DNA of 64,000 bases, from positions 61,465 through 125,464 of the forward strand of contig JAIOOR010000007.1 in NCBI GenBank assembly GCA_021414365.1, in the 5' to 3' direction. This DNA is from Nitrosarchaeum sp. Lineage in GTDB: Archaea > Thermoproteota > Nitrososphaeria > Nitrososphaerales > Nitrosopumilaceae. The notes beneath the pieces are model-generated. The model saw nothing but the letters and a program-made list of their open reading frames with translations. It ran no database searches and was not told the origin of the DNA. Position numbers and translations under genes: made by a program. Positions 45,613-54,779 of this stretch are shown in pieces (the stretch's first letter is position 1; each line of letters begins with the position of its first letter).

Positions 45613-47501
45613 TGTTGTCATTCAAATCCCTGATTGATGAAATCGAAAATAATATCCATAAAATTTTGGATGAACTATCTGTTTCTGATATTTCATTTTC
45701 TGTTGAACCTGCAAAACCTGGTTTTGGCGATGCAAGCTCTAATGTTTCATTTTTGCTTGCAAAACAACTAAAGAAAAATCCAAAAGAGATCGCAGACATG
45801 TTATCTGCAAAATTTGAGAAATCTCAAAACACTCTAGTTTCCAGAGTGGAATCTCACCCATCTGGATATCTCAACTTTTTTGCAGACTGGGAAAAATTAA
45901 ATCAATTGATTCTATCTGAATCCAATCTAGATGAATTTGGTTCTGTAGATTTGGGAAAAAACTCTACTATGATAGTTGAACATACTAGTGTGAACCCTAA
46001 CAAGGCTCTTCACATTGGCCACATACGTAATATCATAATTGGCGATACTATTGCAAGAATTTTAAAAAAATCAAATTTCAAAGTTAATGTGCTTAATTAT
46101 GTAGATGATTCAGGTTTGCAGGTTGCAGACATTATTGTAGGTTTTAGGCACTTTAATTTTCCTCTACAGCCCCCATTGGGAAAAAAATTTGATCATTATT
46201 GTGGCGATGATGTCTATGTTGAAACCACTGAAAAATATGAACAGGATCCGAGTTTAGACGAAATCCGAAAAAACATTCTCAAAGAACTAGAAGATGGAAC
46301 TTCTGAAACTGCACAGTTTGCAGATAAAATCACCCGCCAAGTTTTGGAAAATCAATTAGAAACTTGTTGGAATCTGGGAGTTTTTTATGATTGTTTGAAT
46401 TTTGAATCCCAGATAATTCGCTCAGGATTATGGCGTAAAATATTTGAAAAACTCAAAGAGATGTTTCTTGTAGAGTTTGAAACTGAAGGCAAGAATGAGG
46501 GTTGTTGGGTAATTAGAGGTGACAACAATGAAGAAGACAAGGTCATTGTTAGGAGCAATGGAACTGCAACATACATTGCAAAAGATATACCGTATGCTGC
46601 ATGGAAGCTTGGTCTGTTAGAAGATCCATTTAATTATCAAAAATATGAAAAGATACAACCTGGTAATCATGTTTTATGGCAAACCACTTTGGCATCAAGC
46701 AATGAACCCAAACAAAATTTTACTGCAGAAAAAGTGATCACTGTAATTGATTCAAGACAAGCACGACTTCAAAAAATCATCACTACTCTAATGTCTAAAT
46801 TTAAATCTGCCAATGATGCATATGTTCATCTTGGCTATGAATCAGTGACTCTCAGTGCTGACACTGCACAAACTCTTGGATTAAACACTGATGGTAAACA
46901 AGCTCAGATGTCTGGAAGAAAAGGTCTCTATGTTAATGCTGATTCTGTTTATGATTTATTAAAAAATAAAACCATGGAAGAAACCAAAAAAAGACATTCT
47001 GAAATGTCTGATGATGAAATTAAAAAAATTGCCCATATTGTATCTGTTGGAACTTTGCGTTATGAAATGATAAAGCAAGATTTAGACAAGATAATCACAT
47101 TTGACATGACAAAATCTCTTAGCTTAGAAGGTGATACTGCTTCATACATACAATATACCCATGCTAGAGCATCGCGAATAATTGAAAAATCACAGCGTTG
47201 TCCATCTATTGACGTTGATTTTTCTTTATTGACTGATGCTTCTGAATTGGATCTGGTCAAAACAATTGGGTTGTTTGACAGTAACGTGATGAATGCTGCT
47301 CAAAACCTATCTCCTAAAGTCGTAGCCCGATACTGTCATGATTTGGCTGTGTCTTTTAATTCGTTTTATGAGCATGTCAAAGTTCTTGATTTAGGTGATC
47401 GAAAATTAGAAAATTCTAGACTATGCCTTGTAAATTCATTCAAGTTGACACTTAAAAAAGCACTTGATTTACTTGGTATTGTAGCGCCTGATAAAATGTA
47501 A
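45612..47501 (+). CDS. argS: Arginyl-tRNA synthetase
   Basis: 629 aa. Additional N-terminal domain, HIGH motif in NPNKALHIGHIRN, a KMSK-like site in AQMSGRKGLYV, and the C-terminal anticodon-binding helices (DALT region). GTG at 45612 or TTG at 45615 may be the start. Charges tRNA-Arg. Confidence 0.95.
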   Translation: MLSFKSLIDEIENNIHKILDELSVSDISFSVEPAKPGFGDASSNVSFLLAKQLKKNPKEIADMLSAKFEKSQNTLVSRVESHPSGYLNFFADWEKLNQLILSESNLDEFGSVDLGKNSTMIVEHTSVNPNKALHIGHIRNIIIGDTIARILKKSNFKVNVLNYVDDSGLQVADIIVGFRHFNFPLQPPLGKKFDHYCGDDVYVETTEKYEQDPSLDEIRKNILKELEDGTSETAQFADKITRQVLENQLETCWNLGVFYDCLNFESQIIRSGLWRKIFEKLKEMFLVEFETEGKNEGCWVIRGDNNEEDKVIVRSNGTATYIAKDIPYAAWKLGLLEDPFNYQKYEKIQPGNHVLWQTTLASSNEPKQNFTAEKVITVIDSRQARLQKIITTLMSKFKSANDAYVHLGYESVTLSADTAQTLGLNTDGKQAQMSGRKGLYVNADSVYDLLKNKTMEETKKRHSEMSDDEIKKIAHIVSVGTLRYEMIKQDLDKIITFDMTKSLSLEGDTASYIQYTHARASRIIEKSQRCPSIDVDFSLLTDASELDLVKTIGLFDSNVMNAAQNLSPKVVARYCHDLAVSFNSFYEHVKVLDLGDRKLENSRLCLVNSFKLTLKKALDLLGIVAPDKM

Positions 47502-47532
47502 TTTGATAATTTATTTATATTAAAAAAATGAT

Positions 47533-47670
47533 TTAGTGACTATGTCCACAGCCACAAGAATCATGACCTTCACTTCCATGTGATTCCTTTCCTGCACATC
47601 TGGAACATTTGTCTGCACCTGTTGGTGAAAAGAAACCAATTCCACATGATACGCATTTCATATTTGACAT
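47533..47670 (-). CDS. Zinc-ribbon small protein with His-rich tail
   Basis: 45 aa from the ATG at 47670 (MSNMKCVSCG; an ATG at 47661 is also possible; a longer open frame has an implausible N-terminus). CVSCG and CSRCAG form a zinc ribbon, and the C-terminus SHGSEGHDSCGCGHSH is rich in His and Cys, suggesting metal storage or delivery. Confidence 0.65.
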   Translation of the reverse strand: MSNMKCVSCGIGFFSPTGADKCSRCAGKESHGSEGHDSCGCGHSH

Positions 47671-47792
47671 GCAATACTTGGAAAAACTGCCATATTTATT
47701 GAATACGACTACGTTTTTTCTCAGGATGATTGAATTTTTGCTGTTCAAATCATACACACTAATTTTCATATTTCTAAAAAATAATCCAAATC

Positions 47793-47876
47793 ATGGTTAA
47801 TACAATCTTCATGCTAAACAAAATCAGAGAAGAGCAAAATCCTAAACTAGATGATGTCAAACCCGCCAAAAAATAA
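47793..47876 (+). CDS. Candidate 27-aa ORF
   Basis: MVNTIFMLNKIREEQNPK followed by LDDVKPAKK. Composition is protein-like and the charged end is plausible, but there is no other support. Confidence 0.28.
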   Translation: MVNTIFMLNKIREEQNPKLDDVKPAKK

Positions 47877-47892
47877 TCCTAAACCATATCTT

Positions 47893-48525
47893 CTACTCTG
47901 TTGCAATTGGCATAATTATTAACATTGAAATTGTAACTACAACAAATGATGCTATGCCAAATATGAAACATAATTTATTTAATCTCGAAGATCCAAATTT
48001 ATTGGATATGCTACCAACAAATAATATTGATGCATAAATGACTGTAAAGAGAACATAGTTATCAGAATTTTGATTGGCTTGTTGAGCTTCATTCATCTTT
48101 GATTCTGCTATTTTTAATTTTTCTTCTGCTTGATCCGCAAAAGTTCGTTTATACTCTTTCATAACAAATGGATGTGGTGGTGCATTAGGATTGTCAAATG
48201 GATTTGTGTCTAACCATGCTTGAACTGCCGGTTTGAAATCTGGACGAAATCTTTCAAAATAAAAATCACTCATTTTCTGATCGTTATTATTTACTGCGTT
48301 AACATATTGAAAAAACATCATTGCATCCACCATACTATACTGTCCCTGTTGGACATTCAATTCTGCAGCTTGTCTGCTTGCTGCATTTACATCAACTAAT
48401 TTGAATGTCTGAATTCCACCCCATAAAGTGGCCTGATATGCACTCCAAGCAGTAGATATTACAATCAATGCCAACAACGTGACTGCTGCCAATTCTAATT
48501 TATTAGAAGATGTTTTCTCATTCAA
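47893..48525 (-). CDS. DUF4337-like membrane protein
   Basis: 210 aa. One membrane helix near the N-terminus (about 12-30) followed by TAWSAYQATLWGGIQ, a long helical region facing one side, and two C-terminal membrane helices (153-172, 184-207). The layout and the SAYQATLW segment resemble the DUF4337 family. Function unknown. Confidence 0.72.
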   Translation of the reverse strand: MNEKTSSNKLELAAVTLLALIVISTAWSAYQATLWGGIQTFKLVDVNAASRQAAELNVQQGQYSMVDAMMFFQYVNAVNNNDQKMSDFYFERFRPDFKPAVQAWLDTNPFDNPNAPPHPFVMKEYKRTFADQAEEKLKIAESKMNEAQQANQNSDNYVLFTVIYASILFVGSISNKFGSSRLNKLCFIFGIASFVVVTISMLIIMPIATE

Positions 48526-48796
48526 AATTTGTATCTACCTACTTCCTAATGATCCTGCAGAATTAAGACTAATGACCAAAACATGTTTCAAAGTATTCAA
48601 TCACATCATCATTCTTTCTAATGGTGTCCTATTTAATGTGATTAACCTTAACTATCACAAATGATAATTGTGAAAACTATCTATCACAAAAAAATCCGTA
48701 GATTGCTAGATTATTTTTAACTAATAATCAAGGTCAATTAATGTCTGAATCTCTGAATTCCAATGTATGTTGAGACATACCCAAAAGGATTGGAAA

Positions 48797-49720
48797 TTAT
48801 AAATTTAACAATGTTTGTAACAGTATTACATCGCTTAAAATTATGTTTTCAGGATAACAGTTTAACATAAAACCATTATCAATTTTATAAAACTGCAAAT
48901 CATTACATTTGGTATTGTATTCATATGGGTGTGTATTGTCGTATTTCCAATCAAAACCATTCTCAATGTTTTGTTTAGGATACCCATGCCCTCTAAGTAA
49001 TGTAATAGAATTGCCTTCAAAATCTAACGACACTTTGGCATGTAATGCGTTTGGGTAAAGATAGATTACTTTCGGATGATTTGTTATCGCATCAAATTCT
49101 TTTTGTGTGACATATTCATTATGTAAAAGAATCACTCTGTTGTAATTTCTTAAAATTGAAGGATCCTCATCAACATCGGCATCTGAAATTATATTGTACC
49201 CAAGAAATTTAAAAACCTGATAGGCATTTGAACTAGAACGAAAATCTAATGTTAAAGCAGGATCTACAGAGTCTACATTAACAGTTAAACATTTTTCATT
49301 ACAAATGCCAGCATAATAATCATAAAAACCATGATTAGAGTAAGCCATCATTGTAAATATTGGAATTATTACAACTGTGGTTTGATTTGTCTTTTTTGGA
49401 CCTAACGAATCATAAAGTTGTCTATTTTCTTCTTTTGGAACAAGCAAAAATTTACTATACATATTTCGTCCTGCCTCGTTTTTCCCAAGAAAGTCGTTAG
49501 AACTTACACTGGCTAAAAATAATGAACTACCATTCTGCACATTTACCATTTTGCTATTGTTGATATAGTTCTGAATAGAGTTTGACTGCATTACACTTGT
49601 ATTTTCTATATTCATGTCATTGATACTCAATGGCTTACTGATGACTTTATCTAGACCTAAAGCGAAAAATATGCTCACTATGAGAATGCATAATACTATA
49701 GCTAACATTAGACTGTTCAT
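48797..49720 (-). CDS. Membrane-anchored extracellular protein, unknown
   Basis: 307 aa with one N-terminal membrane helix (about 4-22) and a large outside domain. Segments such as TTVVIIPIFTMMAYSNHGFY, YNRVILLHNEYVTQKEFDAI and KVIYLYPNALHAKV suggest an alternating alpha/beta fold, possibly GATase-like; tentative. Cys pairs (CNEKC) may form a disulfide. Confidence 0.65.
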   Translation of the reverse strand: MNSLMLAIVLCILIVSIFFALGLDKVISKPLSINDMNIENTSVMQSNSIQNYINNSKMVNVQNGSSLFLASVSSNDFLGKNEAGRNMYSKFLLVPKEENRQLYDSLGPKKTNQTTVVIIPIFTMMAYSNHGFYDYYAGICNEKCLTVNVDSVDPALTLDFRSSSNAYQVFKFLGYNIISDADVDEDPSILRNYNRVILLHNEYVTQKEFDAITNHPKVIYLYPNALHAKVSLDFEGNSITLLRGHGYPKQNIENGFDWKYDNTHPYEYNTKCNDLQFYKIDNGFMLNCYPENIILSDVILLQTLLNL

Positions 49721-49858
49721 TACTTTATTCCTTACAGCTAATGCTAAATGGTGTCAAAATGAAAAATTATTTTTGATTTTGAATCCCGTTTTCCATGACT
49801 TTTCCTCATAAATTTAATACTGTAGACTATTATATTGTGATAAACATTAAACTGTGGC

Positions 49859-49948
49859 ATGCCATTCATTGAAGCACAAGAACATTCTGAGAATTTTTTA
49901 GTTACAAAAAATACACCTAATGCCAAACATGTTTATTTTTTACTATGA
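49859..49948 (+). CDS. Candidate 29-aa ORF
   Basis: MPFIEAQEHSENFLVTK then NTPNAKHVYFLL. A TTATATT stretch about 28 bp upstream of the ATG is where a TATA box for a leaderless transcript should be. No homology known. Confidence 0.28.
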   Translation: MPFIEAQEHSENFLVTKNTPNAKHVYFLL

Positions 49949-50005
49949 CCAATAAATTCACTATTGGATCAGTAGATTCTTATCTAAAATTTTTTGAAAA
50001 AACTC

Positions 50006-50854
50006 ATGGCTAAGATTAAACAAAATTCACACGTACTGTTTTACTTTAATCAATCAAAAAAGTGGCTGGTTAAAATTTCAAAAAAAGACGCTTTACATAC
50101 TCACATAGGTGTCATAAAACATGCTGATGCCATTGGAAAAGAATATGGTACAAGATTAGTCACTAACAAAGACAAGTATGTCTATTTGATTGAACCTACA
50201 ATGTATGACTATGTCATGAAACTCCAGCATGGCACTCAGATCGTCTATCCTAAAGATATCGGTTACATTATTGCAAGAGCTGGAATTGGAAGTGGTCAGA
50301 AAATTCTAGAAATTGGCACTGGCAGTGGGTCTCTTACCTCATTTGTTGCAAGTGTTGTAAAACCACGAGGACACGTCTATACTTTTGATGTCGATGAAAA
50401 TTTTATGAAGATAGCTGAAAAAAATATCAAAAAAGCTGGAATGTCAAAGTATGTTACACAACAAAAATTAGATTTAAAGATTGCAAAAAAAATGCCTATT
50501 GAAGATGCCGATGTAGCCTTAATTGATCTTGGTGATCCTTGGACTGTGTTGCCACAAGTTCGCAAGATGCTCAAAGGAAGCGGTTCTGTATTTGCAATTT
50601 GTCCTACAATGAATCAGCTAGAAAAATTAACAATAGCACTAGTTGAAAATGAGTTTACTGATATTGAATCCACTGAGCACATTATTAGAACAATTGAAGC
50701 ACGTGAGGGAAAAACTAGACATTCATTTCAAGGAATTGGTCATACTACATACCTCTGTTATGCAAGAAAGGCGTTTTTTGGAAGGGATTCTAGGAGAAAA
50801 ACTGAAGCAATGCCTGATTCTGAGATTCAATCTGTCACTGAATCAGATGTCTAA
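50006..50854 (+). CDS. trmI: tRNA (adenine-58-N1)-methyltransferase TrmI
   Basis: 282 aa from the ATG at 50006. N-terminal small domain, then the SAM-binding fold ILEIGTGSGSLTSFVASVV, VYTFDVDENFMKIAEKNI and DVALIDLGDPW. It methylates A58 (and A57 in archaea) of tRNA. It heads a set of close + strand genes with nnrD (65 bp later). Confidence 0.9.
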   Translation: MAKIKQNSHVLFYFNQSKKWLVKISKKDALHTHIGVIKHADAIGKEYGTRLVTNKDKYVYLIEPTMYDYVMKLQHGTQIVYPKDIGYIIARAGIGSGQKILEIGTGSGSLTSFVASVVKPRGHVYTFDVDENFMKIAEKNIKKAGMSKYVTQQKLDLKIAKKMPIEDADVALIDLGDPWTVLPQVRKMLKGSGSVFAICPTMNQLEKLTIALVENEFTDIESTEHIIRTIEAREGKTRHSFQGIGHTTYLCYARKAFFGRDSRRKTEAMPDSEIQSVTESDV

Positions 50855-50919
50855 TCTACATAATCTTTGAAACATGGATCAAAACAAGATTTATTCAACT
50901 GACTTTTGATATACTTGTA

Positions 50920-51783
50920 TTGGTTAGAAAATTACTTACTGCCACTCAAGTTAAAAAATTCATACCTGCACGAAAAGCAACATCTCGTAAAGGCGATAAT
51001 GGCACTGTTCTAGTCCTCGGGGGTAGTTACATCTATCATGGAGCTCCAATTTTATCTTCAATTGCAGCATTACGATGTGGAGTTGATTTGGTGTATACAT
51101 CAGTTCCAAAAATCAATGTGACTCCAACTCGTGCAATATCTCCTAATCTTATTGTGATTCCACTAGTTGATCAAAAATTAACTCGTGGTGCTGTTAACAA
51201 ACTTCTTGGTGCTTTACCGCACAAGCTAGATTCTGCAACAATTGGAATGGGGCTTGCAGTACAGGAAAGAGGCTCTTTGCTACTTTTGATAAAATCTCTT
51301 CTGGATAGAGATGTGCGACTTTCATTAGATGCTAGTGCACTTGTTCCAGAAGTATTGCCGCTCTTACCAAACAAAAACGTTGTAGTTACTCCACACGCTG
51401 GAGAGTTCAAGCGCCTATTTGGAATAGCGCCACCTAATTCTAAAAAAGAGCGAATATCATTGGTTGAAAAAAATGCTAAAGATAACGGAATTACTGTTTT
51501 GCTTAAAGGTGCAACTGATGTCATTTCTGATGGAACCACTACATACATCAATGAGAAAAGAACACCTGCTATGACTGTGGGTGGAACAGGTGATGTGTTA
51601 TCTGGACTAGTAGCAGGAATGCTTGCAAAAAACCGTAATGCACTAGAATCTGCAACAGCTGCAACTTTTATCAACGGATTGGCTGGAAAAGCAACTCAAA
51701 AAAAATTCGGATTACATATGACATCTATGGATCTCTTGGGCGAACTTGCAAATGCTATGAAACCTTTTGATCGAATCGTGTGA
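50920..51783 (+). CDS. nnrD: ADP-dependent NAD(P)H-hydrate dehydratase
   Basis: 287 aa from TTG. Ribokinase-like repair enzyme: GTVLVLGGSYIYHGAPILSS, VTPHAGEFKRLFG, VLLKGATDVISDG and TVGGTGDVLSGLVAGMLA. The epimerase half (NnrE) is not fused. Its stop overlaps the GTG start of the peptidase gene. Confidence 0.92.
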   Translation: MVRKLLTATQVKKFIPARKATSRKGDNGTVLVLGGSYIYHGAPILSSIAALRCGVDLVYTSVPKINVTPTRAISPNLIVIPLVDQKLTRGAVNKLLGALPHKLDSATIGMGLAVQERGSLLLLIKSLLDRDVRLSLDASALVPEVLPLLPNKNVVVTPHAGEFKRLFGIAPPNSKKERISLVEKNAKDNGITVLLKGATDVISDGTTTYINEKRTPAMTVGGTGDVLSGLVAGMLAKNRNALESATAATFINGLAGKATQKKFGLHMTSMDLLGELANAMKPFDRIV

Positions 51784-53138
51784 GTAAAATGAATCCGTTA
51801 AAACACATTGACATACATATGGATAGTTTGATTTCTGAATTACAAACATTAATTCGACAACCAAGTGTCTCTGCAAAAAATGAGGGAATTGAAGAATGCG
51901 CCCAATTGGTAAAAAAAATACTAGAAAAATCTGGAATAAAATCTGAACTCTTACGGTTAAAAAATGCCGCGCCTATTGTTTACGGTGAAATAAAATCAAA
52001 GAAAAATCCAACCAAAACTCTATTGTTTTATAATCACTATGATGTTCAACCTGTAGAACCATTTGATTTATGGGATGATCCTCCTTTTAGTGCTAAAATA
52101 AAAGGCAACAAAATTTTTGGCAGAGGTTCTTCTGATGATAAAGGTGAATTAATTACACGAATCAAAGCAGTTGAGGCATATCTGAAAACTACTGGAGACG
52201 TTCCATGTAATATTAAATTTGTAGTTGAAGGTGAAGAAGAAACAGGAAGTGCACACATTGATCAATATCTAAAAAAATACAAAAACAAATTTTCATGCGA
52301 TGGTGTAATTTGGGAATTCGGATACGTTGATTCTCAAAATAGGCCCATCATTGGTCTTGGAATGAAGGGTTTGCTTTATGTTGAATTATCTGTTAAAGAG
52401 TCAATTCGTGATGCACATTCAAGCTTGGCTGTTTTGATAAAAAATCCTGCTTGGAGATTACTTGAAGCAGTGCAAACCCTTAGGGATTCAAATGGAAAAA
52501 TTCTCATTAAAGACTGGTATAAAGAAGTCACACCGCTTTCAAAAAAGGATCTAGAAATAATTTCAAGAGAACCATTTGATGAACAGTCATTTAAAAAAGA
52601 ATTTGGAATCAATTCTTTTGTAGGCAATATGCATGGACTGGATGCAAAAAAGGCTCTAGTTGGAGGTGCAACTTGCAATATTGCGGGATTGCTTTCCGGT
52701 TACACTGGAAATGGTGCAAAAACTGTTCTTCCTGGAGAAGCACTGGTTAAAATTGATTTTAGATTAGTTCCTAAAATGGACCCAAAAAAACAATCTCTTA
52801 GATTGAAAAGACATCTAAAATCAAAAGGATACGGTGATGTGTCGATAAAAATTTTTCACGGCGAAGCAGCTGCTCGAACAAATCCATCTGATCCATTCGT
52901 GTTTAAAGTTAAAGAGGCAGCAGATCAATCTTTTGGAAAATCTATTCTAAATGTGTCAAATGCTGGCACTGGTCCTATGCATTCTTTTGTAAATGTCTTG
53001 AATGCCCCATGTATCTCCATTGGTAGCACTTACATGTTTGCTCGCATTCACTCTCCAAACGAATTTACTAGAATTGATTTGCTAAAAAAGACAACAAAAT
53101 GTATTTGTCTTATTATGGAAAAATTTGGAAAAGACTAG
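51780..53138 (+). CDS. M20-family metallopeptidase
   Basis: 452 aa from GTG in a GTGA overlap with nnrD. M20 dizinc motifs: YNHYDVQPVEP, GRGSSDDKGELI, EGEEETGSAHID, a dimerisation lid domain, and SNAGTGPMHSFV near the end. Probably a dipeptidase or acyl-amino-acid hydrolase. Confidence 0.9.
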   Translation: MSKMNPLKHIDIHMDSLISELQTLIRQPSVSAKNEGIEECAQLVKKILEKSGIKSELLRLKNAAPIVYGEIKSKKNPTKTLLFYNHYDVQPVEPFDLWDDPPFSAKIKGNKIFGRGSSDDKGELITRIKAVEAYLKTTGDVPCNIKFVVEGEEETGSAHIDQYLKKYKNKFSCDGVIWEFGYVDSQNRPIIGLGMKGLLYVELSVKESIRDAHSSLAVLIKNPAWRLLEAVQTLRDSNGKILIKDWYKEVTPLSKKDLEIISREPFDEQSFKKEFGINSFVGNMHGLDAKKALVGGATCNIAGLLSGYTGNGAKTVLPGEALVKIDFRLVPKMDPKKQSLRLKRHLKSKGYGDVSIKIFHGEAAARTNPSDPFVFKVKEAADQSFGKSILNVSNAGTGPMHSFVNVLNAPCISIGSTYMFARIHSPNEFTRIDLLKKTTKCICLIMEKFGKD

Positions 53139-53551
53139 TGAAGACATCTAGGTAATTTTTTAACAATGTTTGCAATTGATATTTTTCCTGGACCTGTAGT
53201 AACTACCATTAGCAAACCTGCTAGAATTACAAGGTCTATTGCATAACCGCCATTTCCAGTTAAACTTGATGCATGTTTTACCACAAATATTGCTCCTAAC
53301 ATAATAATTGCAAGAAGGGATGCTGAAATTCTCGTTAAAACTCCGACAATTAATAATGTTCCAGAAATTACCTCTGCAAGTGCAATTGGGATCTGCATCT
53401 CGACAGGTAACCCCATGTTTCCTAACATGCTTACAAAACCTTGACCGAATTTTCCAGATCCTTGTACTATGAAAATAACTCCTATGGCTGCCCTGATGCC
53501 CCAATTTGTAATATCATTTAATATTTTATTGTGGATGGTAGATTCAGTCAA
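53135..53551 (-). CDS. DoxX-family membrane protein
   Basis: 138 aa with four membrane helices. GVIFIVQGSGKFGQGFV and EVISGTLLIVGVLTR are characteristic of DoxX/DoxD-like proteins. Linked to redox or sulfur metabolism in some organisms; role here unknown. 4-bp 3' overlap with the peptidase gene. Confidence 0.88.
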   Translation of the reverse strand: MTESTIHNKILNDITNWGIRAAIGVIFIVQGSGKFGQGFVSMLGNMGLPVEMQIPIALAEVISGTLLIVGVLTRISASLLAIIMLGAIFVVKHASSLTGNGGYAIDLVILAGLLMVVTTGPGKISIANIVKKLPRCLH

Positions 53552-53647
53552 TAAAACATTTCATTTTTTACTGTATAAAATATTTTATCTGATTTTTTGT
53601 ATCTTAAAGGAGAAAGCCCTTTATTATGCTCTGAAACCATTTCAATT

Positions 53648-54241
53648 ATGTCTATGTACATGCCAGGAGCAACGGCTGTCGGAATCACTTTTAAAGATGG
53701 AATTGTTCTTGCAAGCGAAAAAAGGATCGCATTTGGTAATTTTCTAGTAAGTAAATCTTCAAAAAAGACCTTCTCAATCACTGCCAAAGTAGGAGCAGCA
53801 TGTGCTGGTCTTGTAGCTGATATGCAAATACTGACATTACAAATAGCAGCACTTGCAAAAATTAGAAAAATGGAACTAAAAAGAGAAGTTCCACCAAACA
53901 CTGTAGCTAAAATGATGTCAAATATGATGTATGAGAGAAGGTATTTTCCATTATTGACTCAGGTAATTGTTGGCGGTGTAGTTGAAAAGCCAATTTTGTA
54001 CACCCTTGATCCTCTGGGTTCTGTTCTTCCAGATGATTATGCTGCAGTTGGAACCGGGGCTGAAATGGCATTGGGGGTTTTGGATCCTCAATTCAAACCA
54101 AACATGACCCAAGAAGAAGCAGTAGATTTGGCAAAAAGATCTGTTCGCGCTGCTGCACTAAGAGATTCAGCAAGTGGTGATGGTCTTGACATCCTTATAA
54201 TTACAAAAGATGGCACCAAAGAATTTACAGAAAAAATTTAG
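53648..54241 (+). CDS. psmB: Proteasome beta subunit, catalytic Thr1 replaced by Ala
   Basis: 197 aa from the ATG at 53648. The Ntn fold is clear: ATAVGITFKDGIVLASEKR, AACAGLVADMQIL, LTQVIVGGV, YAAVGTGAEMALGVL and RDSASGDGLDILII. Normal beta subunits mature at G|TTTVG; here the aligned residues are G-A-T-A-V-G, so the nucleophile position is alanine, although Lys33 (SEKR) remains. It likely serves as a structural beta subunit next to an active paralogue elsewhere, as in Crenarchaeota, where second beta subunits also carry ATA. Confidence 0.88.
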   Translation: MSMYMPGATAVGITFKDGIVLASEKRIAFGNFLVSKSSKKTFSITAKVGAACAGLVADMQILTLQIAALAKIRKMELKREVPPNTVAKMMSNMMYERRYFPLLTQVIVGGVVEKPILYTLDPLGSVLPDDYAAVGTGAEMALGVLDPQFKPNMTQEEAVDLAKRSVRAAALRDSASGDGLDILIITKDGTKEFTEKI

Positions 54242-54302
54242 TTATTTGTAGATCATCCGTTTTAATATTATAAATGAATTACTTGTAAACATTCAAAATA
54301 AC

Positions 54303-54779
54303 TTAATCGTGAATTGTTTTTCCAATTTCCCAAAATTTGTCTGAGATATAATGCATATTTTTTATCACTTCTCCTTTTTCAATATTTCCTAATTCTGAAC
54401 TTGAAATAAGTGATTTTCCTACTGCTAAAAATTTATGTTGTGATTCCTCAATTATGCATACTATTTTCTCTTTTTCAAATTCACTATAACTTTTAATTCC
54501 AGGTCTCATGACATTTGCGCCTTTACACATGAATTTCACAGCTCCCATATCTACAGTAACATGAGGGAATTTTTCAAGCATTTGTGTTTCTGATAAAAAC
54601 GGCAAATACGCGTCATCAATTTTTAAAATTTTCATTCCAGAACCTGTAATTATTTGCGCTTCATCTGAAATTTGATGTACTTTGAGATTTTTTATTTTTG
54701 GAAACTCTATTCCCCATCTCTCTGAGACTGTTTTGATAAGAGTTGTAGTCTCGCTTTTTGATATTAAATTGGATTTCAA
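54303..54779 (-). CDS. MCT-1/Tma20-like PUA-domain RNA-binding protein
   Basis: 158 aa. N-terminal pre-PUA domain (residues 1-75) and C-terminal PUA domain (VTVDMGAVKFMCKGANVMRPGI). Related to eukaryotic MCT-1/Tma20, which help ribosome recycling and initiation. Its start overlaps the hom stop by 4 bp (ATGA-type). Confidence 0.87.
   Translation of the reverse strand: MKSNLISKSETTTLIKTVSERWGIEFPKIKNLKVHQISDEAQIITGSGMKILKIDDAYLPFLSETQMLEKFPHVTVDMGAVKFMCKGANVMRPGIKSYSEFEKEKIVCIIEESQHKFLAVGKSLISSSELGNIEKGEVIKNMHYISDKFWEIGKTIHD

Noticed and set aside
48479..48664. 61-codon + strand ORF
   Set aside because: Begins inside the antisense DUF4337-like gene and has no recognisable features.
49744..49926. 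60-codon minus-strand ORF between the anchored protein and trmI
   Set aside because: No homology and it overlaps a candidate + strand leaderless start; low-complexity ends.
53160..53504. Alternative minus-strand ORF inside the DoxX gene
   Set aside because: Different frame of a clear DoxX gene; composition (Asn/Arg/Cys/Ser) is not protein-like.
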